From GCA-016699445 sp964555055 (GTDB lineage Bacteria > UBA10199 > JACPAL01 > GCA-016699445), in contig CAZKQW010000013.1 in assembly GCA_964555055.1 (NCBI GenBank), positions 1 through 64,000 of the forward strand: a DNA stretch of 64,000 nt. Direction: 5' to 3'. The notes under the pieces are model-generated. The model did no database searches. It was not told the origin of the DNA and saw nothing but the letters and a program-made list of their open reading frames with translations. Shown here in pieces: positions 43,785 to 52,263 of the stretch. Numbering within the stretch: the stretch's first letter is position 1; each line of letters opens with the position of its first letter. The translations under genes were made by a program, and so were the position numbers.

Positions 43785-45248
43785 TTAACCAACGACTTCC
43801 TTACAACTATCAATAATTTGTTGAGCTTTCGCTTCGGGAATCCCCGTCTTTTGGGACAACTCATCTGAGCTGAATTGAGCGACCTGAGAAGGAAGCGTGA
43901 TGCCCGCAGCCGCCAATAATTCCAAAGTTTGAGGCCCAATTCCGCGAATGATCGACAATGACTTCTCGGTGGAACCATCCTCGACGATTGCTTCTTTTAC
44001 CCCTTCCAATCGCTTCTTTTCGACGTAAACTTTGGCAGACTCTTGAATCTCCAAAATGCGGGCTTCGCCTAAACCGGGCAACTGGCCAAGTTGATCCAGG
44101 GAAGCGGCGGCGATTTCTTCTGGGCTTCGGAATGCATGACTGTAAAGTATCGTAGCCGTACCTTCATCGACGCTCAAACCTTCCACTAAAGTCTTCTTCG
44201 CTTTTTTAGACATCTCATCCAGCTTAGACTCGCTATAAATGTCGATATTCCAACCTGTCAATTCAGCGGCGAGACGGACGTTTTGCCCTCTCTTCCCGAT
44301 CGCGAGCGATAATTGGTCATCTGGGACTACGATCTCCATACTCTTATCCTTGTCATTGATGATGACGCGTGAGACTTCAGCCGGAGCGATGGCGTTACAG
44401 ACGAACTTGGCGGTGTCCATATCCCAGTTGACGATGTCGATCTTTTCTCCCCGAAGTTCCTGAACCACGCTCTGGACGCGCGACCCTTTCATGCCGACGC
44501 AGGCGCCGACAGGATCGACGTCATGGTCCCTGGAGTAGACGGCTATTTTGGAGCGGAAACCTGGTTCACGAGCGGCCGCTTTGATCTCGACGATCCCTTC
44601 TCCGATTTCGGGGACTTCCATTTCAAAGAGCTTGATCATGAAGTTCTTATCCCGGCGTGACAACACAAGCGAGGGTCCTCGCAAATTTTTCTGGATGGCC
44701 AGAAAGTAAGCCTGAAGGCGTTCGCCAGGCCGGTACTCCTCCGTGCGCACTTGCTCCTTGGGAGGGATAATCGCCTCCGTGCGGCCGAGATCGACGATGA
44801 CATTTCCTTTTTCTACCCTGCGGATAATGCCGGTAATAAGCTCTCCCACTCGGTCCTTGTACTCCCCGTAGATCACATCGCGTTCGCCGTCGCGCACCTT
44901 TTGAATGATGACTTGCTTGGCGGTCTGCGCAGCGATGCGGCCTAAGAATTTATTGTCCAGCTTCTCACCAATGCTGTCGCCGATGGTTGCGTCAGGATCA
45001 AGCTCATGAGCTTCCTTCACCGTCACTTCAGTGAACGGGTTAGCCACTTCCTCCACGACGGTCCTGAATTGGAAAAGCTCCACTTCGCCCAATTCTTCGT
45101 TATAGCGAGCTTCGATCTCGCGCTCGTGGCCGTATTTTTTGCGGGCCGCCGTCAGCATGGCTGCCTCGATGGCTTCGATCAGCATTTCCTTGGGCAGGGA
45201 TTTTTCCTTGCTCACCTGCTGGATGATTTGCGTCAGATTCTGTAACAT
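43785..45248 (-). CDS. nusA: Transcription factor NusA
   Basis: 487 residues: the N-terminal RNA polymerase-binding domain (about 1-130), an S1 domain (GELITGIIRRVEKGNVIVDLG), two KH domains (GACVGMKGSRVQSV and LAIGKRGQNVRLA), then two helix-hairpin-helix repeats near the end (LGQLPGLGEARI and IIRGIGPQTLELL). It modulates pausing, termination and antitermination. It follows rimP after 34 bases. Confidence 0.95.
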   Translation of the reverse strand: MLQNLTQIIQQVSKEKSLPKEMLIEAIEAAMLTAARKKYGHEREIEARYNEELGEVELFQFRTVVEEVANPFTEVTVKEAHELDPDATIGDSIGEKLDNKFLGRIAAQTAKQVIIQKVRDGERDVIYGEYKDRVGELITGIIRRVEKGNVIVDLGRTEAIIPPKEQVRTEEYRPGERLQAYFLAIQKNLRGPSLVLSRRDKNFMIKLFEMEVPEIGEGIVEIKAAAREPGFRSKIAVYSRDHDVDPVGACVGMKGSRVQSVVQELRGEKIDIVNWDMDTAKFVCNAIAPAEVSRVIINDKDKSMEIVVPDDQLSLAIGKRGQNVRLAAELTGWNIDIYSESKLDEMSKKAKKTLVEGLSVDEGTATILYSHAFRSPEEIAAASLDQLGQLPGLGEARILEIQESAKVYVEKKRLEGVKEAIVEDGSTEKSLSIIRGIGPQTLELLAAAGITLPSQVAQFSSDELSQKTGIPEAKAQQIIDSCKEVVG

Positions 45249-45282
45249 CGTCTTAACTCCTGATCCTTAACGATCCTTGGCT

Positions 45283-45729
45283 TCAGGCGGCGTCCAACTT
45301 CGCCTTTTCGATCAAAGCGAACGGCACCCGATAGGTTTTTCCGTCGATGAGGATCTCCACCTCATCGTTCTCGAACTTTTTCAAAACTCCCTTGTAATTT
45401 CGTCTTCCGTCAATGGGTTCGCGCGTCTTTAGAGAAGCCGTCTTTCCTAAATATTTCAGGTAATCGGCGGCCTTCACGAGGGGCCTGTTGATACCTGGGG
45501 AAGAGACTTCCAGGACATACCGGTCGGTCACCGCCCCTTCGACGTCCAAAACGACGCCGACTTCCCGGGAAATTTTCTCGCAGTCACCGACGGTAACCCC
45601 ACCTTCCTTATCGACCAACAATCTTAAGATCCGCCGGCCATGCTCGAAGACGATCTTCCCTTCTACCCACTCGCAGCCGATGTCCCGCAGGATCGGCTCG
45701 GCCAATGCTTGAATCTTGTTTAGGTCCAT
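45283..45729 (-). CDS. rimP: Ribosome maturation factor RimP
   Basis: 148 residues. GCEWVEGKIVFEHGRRILRLLVDKEGG, then DCEKISREV and YVLEVSSPGINRPL are RimP signatures; the C-terminal SH3-like domain ends with FALIEKAKLD. It acts in 30S assembly. First gene of rimP-nusA-infB-rbfA-rpsO-pnp. ATG at 45729 is the likely start, with TTG at 45738 as an alternative. No Shine-Dalgarno is visible because a T-run from the preceding hairpin occupies the site. Confidence 0.9.
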   Translation of the reverse strand: MDLNKIQALAEPILRDIGCEWVEGKIVFEHGRRILRLLVDKEGGVTVGDCEKISREVGVVLDVEGAVTDRYVLEVSSPGINRPLVKAADYLKYLGKTASLKTREPIDGRRNYKGVLKKFENDEVEILIDGKTYRVPFALIEKAKLDAA

Positions 45730-45758
45730 AAAAAACAAATGGGCCTAAACAGGCCCAT
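45730..45758 (-). terminator. Terminator/attenuator hairpin touching the rimP start
   Basis: On the minus strand ATGGGCCT-GTTT-AGGCCCAT is followed by TTTGTTTTTT and then at once the rimP ATG. It is a textbook intrinsic terminator in the direction of rimP. It ends transcripts from the nuclease gene upstream, or attenuates the rimP operon itself. Confidence 0.75.
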
Positions 45759-45832
45759 AACGCACAGCTCCAGAAAAAGTCTCCGCTAGGTATCGGAAAA
45801 GATTTGGGATGTCTAATGAAAAGTTACCTTCC

Positions 45833-46357
45833 TCAAAAAGGATTCTGTTTCCGAAATTGGCAAGGAAGAAGTGTAGAACCGGACGACCAGACCGCAAGTC
45901 TGGCGGCGCGCGCTTGAGCTTCTGCCTCTACGTAAGGACGAGGATCGTAATCGTAAAGCTTTTTGTCCTCCGAATAATCCCGACATTTGGGACGGTAATA
46001 GTAAGCTAAACCTTGCCGGATGAATCGCACCGCTACGTCTTCCCCATCGACGAAAATCTGTCCCAACACTCGGTTATATTTATCCAATCCCCGTCCCACC
46101 GGGCGGATCGCTACATCTCTGCCTTCGATCGCCTTTTTCAACTCCACTGTCGCCCACTTGCCGAACGCCTGTTTCTTCTCTGGTGCATCCATACCAATTA
46201 TACGGACTCGGAACTTAATCTGACCGTCGGTGGCGTCGAAGGTGTCTCCGTCAACGACGTGGATGACACGGTAAAGTTTGTCCGCAGCGCAAAGGGGAAA
46301 CGAAAAAGAGAAATGATTTAGGAAAAGAAAGACTAAGGCAACCGCGGCTTGTTTCAT
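45833..46357 (-). CDS. Secreted thermonuclease-family (SNase-like) nuclease
   Basis: 174 residues from the ATG at 46357, which gives a proper signal peptide (KQAAVALVFLFLNHFSFS...LCAA). The OB-fold nuclease follows: VVDGDTF (Ca-binding Asp), FRVRIIGMDAPE (catalytic Arg), then VELKKAIEGRDVAI and the Arg in DKYNRVLGQIF. It probably degrades DNA or RNA in the periplasm or outside. It follows the DEAD-box helicase gene after 10 bases, so the two may be cotranscribed. Confidence 0.85.
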   Translation of the reverse strand: MKQAAVALVFLFLNHFSFSFPLCAADKLYRVIHVVDGDTFDATDGQIKFRVRIIGMDAPEKKQAFGKWATVELKKAIEGRDVAIRPVGRGLDKYNRVLGQIFVDGEDVAVRFIRQGLAYYYRPKCRDYSEDKKLYDYDPRPYVEAEAQARAARLAVWSSGSTLLPCQFRKQNPF

Positions 46358-46367
46358 CGATAGTTCC

Positions 46368-47570
46368 CTAACGCCGTCTTCCTCGTCCGAAGGGCTTGAT
46401 GTTCTTAAGCTCCACATAGGGCTGAACTCCCGGCAACGTGCATCGTGGGATCTCCTGACCGATCGTCTTTTCGACGTCTCGGATCATCGGTTTGTCCTGC
46501 CAGGTGGCGATCGTCGAGACGAGACCGCTTGCGGTGCCGCGGGCCGTGCGGCCGGCTCGGTGGATGTATTCCTCCACCGACTCGGGCATGTCGAAATTGA
46601 CGACGTGCTGGATGCCGGCGACATCGATGCCTCTCGAGGCGATGCCGGTCGCGACCATGATCCGGTACTGGCCTTTGCGAAATCCCTCCAACGCATCGAC
46701 ACGCTCGCGCTGCGTCCGGTCGGAATGGATGCGGGTCACGGGTTGGTTGGCTTTTTCCAGAGTCCGAAAGACCCAGTTCGCGTCGACTTTCGTCTGAGTG
46801 AAAACTAAGGTGCTGCCGGATTCCTGGTTTAAGAGAGCCAAGAGGCACGCCTGTTTATTGGCCGCATCAACCAAATAGAGCCGGTGAGAGATGCGTTCAG
46901 CCGCTTTTCCCTGAGGCAAAATATCAATGCGCGTGGGATTGTTTAAAAAACGCTGGGCCAAGCGCTCAATTGTGGGCGACATCGTCGCGGAGAACATCAG
47001 GGTCTGCCGCGCGCGCGGCAAGGCGTAGAGGATGTTTTCAATCTGAGGCAAAAACCCCAAATCCAACATATGGTCGGCTTCATCTAAAACCAATTCCTTG
47101 ACTTTGTCTAAACGCACATTCCGTCGTTCCATGTGGTCCATTAAGCGTCCTGGCGTGGCGACGATAATGTCTGGGTGTTGACGGAGGGCGGCGATTTGAG
47201 GATTCATTTTCACGCCGCCAATGATGCACGCGGTGGTGAGGTCGTGATGCTTTCCAAACAAATCCAAGAACGCCTTCGTCTGCAGAGCGATCTCGCGCGT
47301 CGGACACAAAATGAGTCCCGTTGGGGAATGAGTCTCACCCTGGTCGTGGATCAAACGTTCGGCGATCGGGATGCAAAAAGCCGCCGTCTTACCGGATCCC
47401 GTCTGGGCAAGACCAATGAGATCCTTCCCTTCCAAGGCATGGGGAATGACAACGTTTTGTATGGGCGTTGGGTTATGAAAACCCACTCCCTCAATGGCCC
47501 TGAGGATTTCCGGCGAGAGACCTAAAGTCGCGAAGGAAGGTGGCGTTTCTTGTAAGGCAGTTTCTGTCAT
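46368..47570 (-). CDS. DEAD-box RNA helicase, RhlE-like
   Basis: 400 residues with all core motifs: Q motif (FHNPTPIQNVVIP), AQTGSGKT, PTREIALQ, TPGRLMDH, DEADHMLD, SATM, then the second RecA domain with ARGIDVAG and HRAGRTARG. The C-terminal tail is short and basic (FGRGRRR). It unwinds short RNA duplexes, likely in ribosome assembly or RNA decay. It diverges from folD across 65 bases. Confidence 0.92.
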   Translation of the reverse strand: MTETALQETPPSFATLGLSPEILRAIEGVGFHNPTPIQNVVIPHALEGKDLIGLAQTGSGKTAAFCIPIAERLIHDQGETHSPTGLILCPTREIALQTKAFLDLFGKHHDLTTACIIGGVKMNPQIAALRQHPDIIVATPGRLMDHMERRNVRLDKVKELVLDEADHMLDLGFLPQIENILYALPRARQTLMFSATMSPTIERLAQRFLNNPTRIDILPQGKAAERISHRLYLVDAANKQACLLALLNQESGSTLVFTQTKVDANWVFRTLEKANQPVTRIHSDRTQRERVDALEGFRKGQYRIMVATGIASRGIDVAGIQHVVNFDMPESVEEYIHRAGRTARGTASGLVSTIATWQDKPMIRDVEKTIGQEIPRCTLPGVQPYVELKNIKPFGRGRRR

Positions 47571-47577
47571 GGGAGTG

Positions 47578-47604
47578 CCGCTAGCGGATTATTTCTTTTT
47601 GACA
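47578..47604. promoter_or_regulatory. Palindrome and -35-like box between the helicase gene and folD
   Basis: Perfect 10-bp palindrome CCGCTAGCGG (47578-47587) and a consensus TTGACA (47599-47604) lie in the divergent gap. A matching -10 for folD at 17 bp is poor (TACCGC), so the promoter assignment is weak; the palindrome could be an operator for either gene. Confidence 0.3.
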
Positions 47605-47635
47605 AACTTTTTTCCGGATCATACCGCACTTTCCC

Positions 47636-48490
47636 ATGTCGCAAGCCCGCATCATCGACGGAAAAAGCTTAGCCCTCGAAATCGAAGGCCAGATCGCCAA
47701 GGACGTCGAAGTGTTCAAAGTGCAAAAAGGATTCACGCCCGGTCTCGCCGTCGTGCGGGTCGGGAACGACGAAGCCTCCAAAGTCTACGTGCGCAACAAA
47801 GAGCTGGCCTGCAAGCGCGTGGGTTTCCATTCGGAACACCATCACTTGCCTGATACTATTTCTGAAGAGGATTTATTAAAGATGGTGCGGCGGCTGAACC
47901 AAGATACCAAGATCCACGGGATTCTCGTCCAACTCCCCCTTCCTAAACACATCTCAGAGAGTAAAGTGATCGATACCATTATCCCGGAAAAAGACGCGGA
48001 CGGTTTTCATCCCATGAACATGGGCAATCTCATGATCGGCAAGCCCGGCACCCTTCCCTGCACGCCTTATGGCGTCCTAAAGATGATTGAGTCGACGGGC
48101 GTGAGTTTGGAAGGTAAAGATGCCGTGGTCGTTGGTCGCTCGAACATTGTCGGCAAACCAGCCGCTCTTCTTCTGCTTCAAAAAAGCGCGACCGTTACCA
48201 TCGCCCATAGCAAAACGAAGAATCTTGCGGAAGTCGTGGGCCGCTCCGACGTCGTCATCGCCGGGGTCGGTAAGGCGAAGATGATTCGGGGCGACTGGAT
48301 CAAGCCGGGTGCAGTCGTCATCGACGTGGGCATCAACCGGCTTCCGGACGGTAAGTTGGCTGGCGATGTTGATTTCCTGGAAGCTTCGAAACGAGCCAGC
48401 TTTATCACACCCGTCCCCGGCGGCGTTGGGCCGATGACGATTGCCATGCTTTTACAAAACACGCTCGAATGCGCTCAAAGGCACGCATGA
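47636..48490 (+). CDS. folD: Methylenetetrahydrofolate dehydrogenase / cyclohydrolase FolD
   Basis: 284 residues. Tyr51 and catalytic Lys55 sit in YVRNKELACKRVG; VQLPLPKHI and the NADP-binding GRSNIVGKPAALLL are typical, as is PVPGGVGPMTIAML near the end. It interconverts methylene-, methenyl- and 10-formyl-tetrahydrofolate. First gene of the one-carbon operon; the stop overlaps the metF start (ATGA). Confidence 0.96.
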   Translation: MSQARIIDGKSLALEIEGQIAKDVEVFKVQKGFTPGLAVVRVGNDEASKVYVRNKELACKRVGFHSEHHHLPDTISEEDLLKMVRRLNQDTKIHGILVQLPLPKHISESKVIDTIIPEKDADGFHPMNMGNLMIGKPGTLPCTPYGVLKMIESTGVSLEGKDAVVVGRSNIVGKPAALLLLQKSATVTIAHSKTKNLAEVVGRSDVVIAGVGKAKMIRGDWIKPGAVVIDVGINRLPDGKLAGDVDFLEASKRASFITPVPGGVGPMTIAMLLQNTLECAQRHA

Positions 48491-49359
48491 ACTTTCGGCA
48501 ATTTTACCGGGATTCCAAGAAGCCTCGTTACTCTTTCGAAATTTTCCCTGCGAAAGATGCACGAGGGACCGAAGCTCTCTTGCAGACGCTCAAGGAACTT
48601 TCCCCATTCGATCCGGCTTATATTTCAGTCACGTACGGAGCTATGGGTTCGACCCAATCGCTGACGCGGGATTTAGTATTACGCATCTCGAAGGAGCTGA
48701 AACTCGCCACGGCTTTCCACTTCACCTGCGTCGGCAGCACGCGAGATTCCGTCAAAGAGTACGTCGACAGCTTAAAAAATGAAGGAATCGACTTAATCGT
48801 CGCCTTGCGCGGCGATCCTCCTGCGGGGGCGACGGAATTTCGGAAGCCTGAGAACGGTTTTGGTTACGCCAACGAACTCGTCGCGTATTTAAACGAAATC
48901 GGTGGATTCAGCATGGCAGTCGCGGGCTACCCGGAAAAACACGTCGAAGCGTCGGACCTGGAGACGGACATCCATTACTTAAAGCGTAAAGTGGACGCCG
49001 GGGCCGACGTTATCATCACCCAGCTTTTTTTCGATAATCATGATTTTTTCGATTTCGAAAGCCGTTGCCGGAGGATCGGTATCACGGTTCCCATTATTCC
49101 GGGCATCATGCCGGTCGTGAACGCGAAACAGATCGAAAAGATTACTCAAATGTGTGGAGCGAAAATTCCGTCTACACTTCGGCAAAAGCTAATCCATCAT
49201 CAAGAGAATCCAGAGAGCGTTATTCAAGTCGGCATCGACCATGCGATCTCCCAATGTAGCGACCTATTGACCCACGGTGCGCCTGGGATCCATTTTTACA
49301 CCCTAAATAAATCCTTCAGTTGCCGTAAAGTCATTGAAGCTTTGGGCCAAACAAAATAG
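48487..49359 (+). CDS. metF: 5,10-Methylenetetrahydrofolate reductase
   Basis: 290 residues from the ATG that overlaps the folD stop. SFEIFPAKD holds the catalytic Glu; SVTYGAMGST, LRGDPP and DVIITQLFFDN are family marks of the FAD-binding TIM barrel. It makes 5-methyl-tetrahydrofolate for methionine synthesis. It may run in reverse in some anaerobes. Confidence 0.95.
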   Translation: MNFRQFYRDSKKPRYSFEIFPAKDARGTEALLQTLKELSPFDPAYISVTYGAMGSTQSLTRDLVLRISKELKLATAFHFTCVGSTRDSVKEYVDSLKNEGIDLIVALRGDPPAGATEFRKPENGFGYANELVAYLNEIGGFSMAVAGYPEKHVEASDLETDIHYLKRKVDAGADVIITQLFFDNHDFFDFESRCRRIGITVPIIPGIMPVVNAKQIEKITQMCGAKIPSTLRQKLIHHQENPESVIQVGIDHAISQCSDLLTHGAPGIHFYTLNKSFSCRKVIEALGQTK

Positions 49360-49443
49360 CGGCTGACGCCATAATCTTGAGAAGAATTTTTCATTTTAAA
49401 GAAAAAATTGCCCCTCTCGCACAAAAATGCTTTTGCCTTCTCG

Positions 49444-50529
49444 ATGACTTCAACAACCCTTAAGCGCACGCCGCTTTATCAAATCCATAAACAACTCGGG
49501 GCCCGCATCGTCGATTTCGCGGGATGGGAAATGCCAGTGCAATACGACGGCTTGATGGAAGAGCACCATGCCGTTCGAAAGCATAGCGGAATGTTCGACG
49601 TGAGTCACATGGGAGAGCTCTTGGTGCATGGGCCTAAAGCCGAAGCCCTCGTGCAGAGGGCCACCTGCAATGACGTCTCTGGGCTCCCGGCGGGCTCTTG
49701 CCAGTACTCGGCGTTCTTGAATGCGCAAGGAACTTTTGTCGATGACGTCATTGTCAATAAGATCACCCCGGAACGATTCTTAATCTGCGTCAACGCCTCG
49801 AACGCCGAAAAAGATTTCCAATGGATCAAAACTTTTGAAAGCGCCGAAGCCCGAGTGGAAAATGTCAGCGATAATTATTTTCAAATCGCCGTTCAAGGTC
49901 CGGAAGCCTGCGGTTTGATTCCTCACGCCTCCCTTCCCGAAAAGCCGTTTACGTTCATCGAAACTGTTTTCGAAGGCCATGAATGCTTGATCGCCCGTAC
50001 GGGCTATACGGGCGAAGATGGCGTTGAAATTTACGGGCGGCCTCAAGACGCCGAGTCTGTTTGGAGTTATTTCCTGGAAAAAGGCGTAAGACCTTGCGGA
50101 CTCGGCGCACGGGATACCTTAAGGCTTGAATCCTGCCTTCCTCTTTATGGCCATGAAATCGACGATCAGATTAATCCATTCGAAGCAGGACTTTCTTGGA
50201 TCGTCAAAATGGATAAGGGGGACTTCATCGGCCGAGAGGCTTTGTCGAAAGCGAAAAACGATCTACGAAAAAAACTGGTGGGCATTTGCATGGAAGAGTC
50301 GGGATTCGCGCGTCAAGGCTGCAAAATTTTCGACGAAACGGGCGAAAAGGAGATCGGAATCATCGTCAGCGGAACGAAATCTCCGACGCTCAATCGAGCG
50401 ATTGCCACGGGTTTCGTGACTATTCCCTTTTCGGAAACAGGAAAACAATTTCGCGTTGACATACATCATAAAAAAAGACAGGCCGTCGTCACTTCAAGGC
50501 CTTTTTACAAAAGAAAAAACAAATCTTAG
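49444..50529 (+). CDS. gcvT: Glycine cleavage system T protein (aminomethyltransferase)
   Basis: 361 residues from the ATG at 49444 (MTSTTLKRTPLYQIH). GWEMPVQYDG, FDVSHMGEL, ARTGYTGEDGVEIY and the GLGARDTLRLES folate-pocket block are conserved. It transfers the aminomethyl carbon of glycine to tetrahydrofolate, releasing ammonia. The 84-bp gap after metF has a short A/T stem but no glycine riboswitch that I can see. Confidence 0.95.
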   Translation: MTSTTLKRTPLYQIHKQLGARIVDFAGWEMPVQYDGLMEEHHAVRKHSGMFDVSHMGELLVHGPKAEALVQRATCNDVSGLPAGSCQYSAFLNAQGTFVDDVIVNKITPERFLICVNASNAEKDFQWIKTFESAEARVENVSDNYFQIAVQGPEACGLIPHASLPEKPFTFIETVFEGHECLIARTGYTGEDGVEIYGRPQDAESVWSYFLEKGVRPCGLGARDTLRLESCLPLYGHEIDDQINPFEAGLSWIVKMDKGDFIGREALSKAKNDLRKKLVGICMEESGFARQGCKIFDETGEKEIGIIVSGTKSPTLNRAIATGFVTIPFSETGKQFRVDIHHKKRQAVVTSRPFYKRKNKS

Positions 50530-50542
50530 CGAGGAAATTTCA

Positions 50543-50932
50543 ATGAATCTGCCTGACGATTTAAAATACACCAAAGAGCACGAATGGGTGAAGATCAACG
50601 GAAACGTCATCACCGTCGGCATCTCAGATTTCGCCCAAGATCAGCTCGGTGAAATCGTCTTCGTGGAACTTCCCGAAGAGGGCGAAGAGTTCTCCAAGGG
50701 CGACGCCTTCGGCGTCGTGGAATCCGTCAAATCGGTGAGCGACGTCTACGCTCCCGTCTCTGGTCGCGTCGTCGAGATCAATGATCCCGTCGTCGACAGT
50801 CCGGAGATCGTCAACGACGACTGCTATGGAGACGGATGGCTCGTAAAACTCGAAGTGACCGACGCCGCGGAGCTTAAAGAGCTCATGAGTTCAAAGGATT
50901 ATTCGAAATTCCTTAAGGAAGAATCCGAATAG
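50543..50932 (+). CDS. gcvH: Glycine cleavage system H protein
   Basis: 129 residues from the ATG preceded by GAGGAA. The lipoyl-attachment Lys63 lies in VVESVKSVSD; EHEWVKI and GISDFAQDQLGEIVFV are typical. It shuttles the aminomethyl group between P, T and L proteins. Its stop shares one base with the GTG of gcvPA. Confidence 0.96.
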   Translation: MNLPDDLKYTKEHEWVKINGNVITVGISDFAQDQLGEIVFVELPEEGEEFSKGDAFGVVESVKSVSDVYAPVSGRVVEINDPVVDSPEIVNDDCYGDGWLVKLEVTDAAELKELMSSKDYSKFLKEESE

Positions 50933-52263
50933 TGCGCTACCTCCCGCAAACCCCGTCCGACGTCGAAGCCATGCTTCGGGAGATCGGAGTCTCTAACGTT
51001 TCCGATCTCTTCGCGTCTATTCCCCAGCCACTGAAACTCGATCGACCGCTCGAACTTCCGCCTCCCCTTTCCGAATTGGAATTGCGGCACGCTCTTCGCG
51101 AATTGAGCCGCAAGAATGCTCATGGAGAGGATTGGGCGATATTCCTGGGCGCAGGCTCTTACAGCCATTACATACCGAGCGCGGTTTCCCAACTCCTCCT
51201 GCGTGGCGAATTCCTGACTGCCTACACGCCTTACCAACCGGAAGTAGCTCAAGGTACTCTTCAGGCCATCTTCGAATACCAGACCATGGTGTGCGAGATC
51301 TTGGGAATGGAAGTCTCGAACGCCTCGCATTATGATGGCTCGACCGCTACTTGCGAAGCGGCTTTAATGGCCTTGGGGGTCACGAAGCGTAAGAAAATAT
51401 TGATCGCTCGGAGCTTGCACCCCGAATACCGCGATACGCTCGCCACTTACATCCAAGATCCCGAGATCGAAGTCGTGGAAATCCCCTTCGCGAAGGATGG
51501 GACATTGGACCGTGGTTTCCTGAAGGAAAAAATAGACGAGACCGTCGGCTGCGTCGTTGCCGCTTACCCGAACTTTTTCGGCATCGTTGAGGATTTATCC
51601 GATATCGCGGAGCTCGCTCATTCCAAGGGGGCTCTCTTAGTGACGAGCACGACGGAAGCCTTCGCCCTCGCTCTTTTCAAGTCGCCCGGTGAGATGGGAG
51701 CCGACATCGCCGTCGCTGAAGGCCAGAGCTTCGGCATTCCCATGGCCTTCGGCGGACCCAGCGTCGGATTCTTCGCGACGAAAGAAAAATACGTCCGAGC
51801 GATCCCGGGACGCCTCGTAGGCGAAACCGTCGACGCGGATGGCAAGCGGGGTTACGTACTGACTCTCGCCACACGCGAGCAGCATATCCGCCGCGAGAAG
51901 GCATCCTCCAATATCTGCACGAACGTCGCCCTCTGCGCGTTGGCGGCGACCATCACCCTGACTCTCTTAGGTAAAACGGGTTACCAACAGCTCGCCCAAT
52001 CGAACTTTGACCGTGCGGAAACCTTCAAGGAAAAGCTTAAAGGCGCCACCCTAAAATTTGCGGCGCCTACTTTCAATGAGATGGTGGTTACGCCTAAGTC
52101 AGATCCCCAAGCTTTTGTAGATAAGCTCTTGAGGGATAAGATGATCGCCGGGATTCCCTTGGGCCGTTGGTATCCGGAACTTAAAGACAGCATTCTCATC
52201 TGCGTTACTGAGATGAACTGCGATTCGCATATCGCCAAGTTGCTGCAGGAGCTCCAATCATGA
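50932..52263 (+). CDS. gcvPA: Glycine dehydrogenase (decarboxylating) subunit 1
   Basis: 443 residues, the N-terminal half of P protein in its two-gene form. GAGSYSHYIPSAV, TAYTPYQPEVAQGTLQ and the DGSTATCEAA block match. Start is GTG at 50932 (TAGTG overlap with gcvH). It pairs with subunit 2 and PLP to decarboxylate glycine. It overlaps gcvPB by four bases. Confidence 0.95.
   Translation: MRYLPQTPSDVEAMLREIGVSNVSDLFASIPQPLKLDRPLELPPPLSELELRHALRELSRKNAHGEDWAIFLGAGSYSHYIPSAVSQLLLRGEFLTAYTPYQPEVAQGTLQAIFEYQTMVCEILGMEVSNASHYDGSTATCEAALMALGVTKRKKILIARSLHPEYRDTLATYIQDPEIEVVEIPFAKDGTLDRGFLKEKIDETVGCVVAAYPNFFGIVEDLSDIAELAHSKGALLVTSTTEAFALALFKSPGEMGADIAVAEGQSFGIPMAFGGPSVGFFATKEKYVRAIPGRLVGETVDADGKRGYVLTLATREQHIRREKASSNICTNVALCALAATITLTLLGKTGYQQLAQSNFDRAETFKEKLKGATLKFAAPTFNEMVVTPKSDPQAFVDKLLRDKMIAGIPLGRWYPELKDSILICVTEMNCDSHIAKLLQELQS

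Noticed and set aside
49360..49443. Glycine riboswitch before gcvT
   Set aside because: The gap is only 84 bases and shows just an A/T stem; the tandem-aptamer core is absent.
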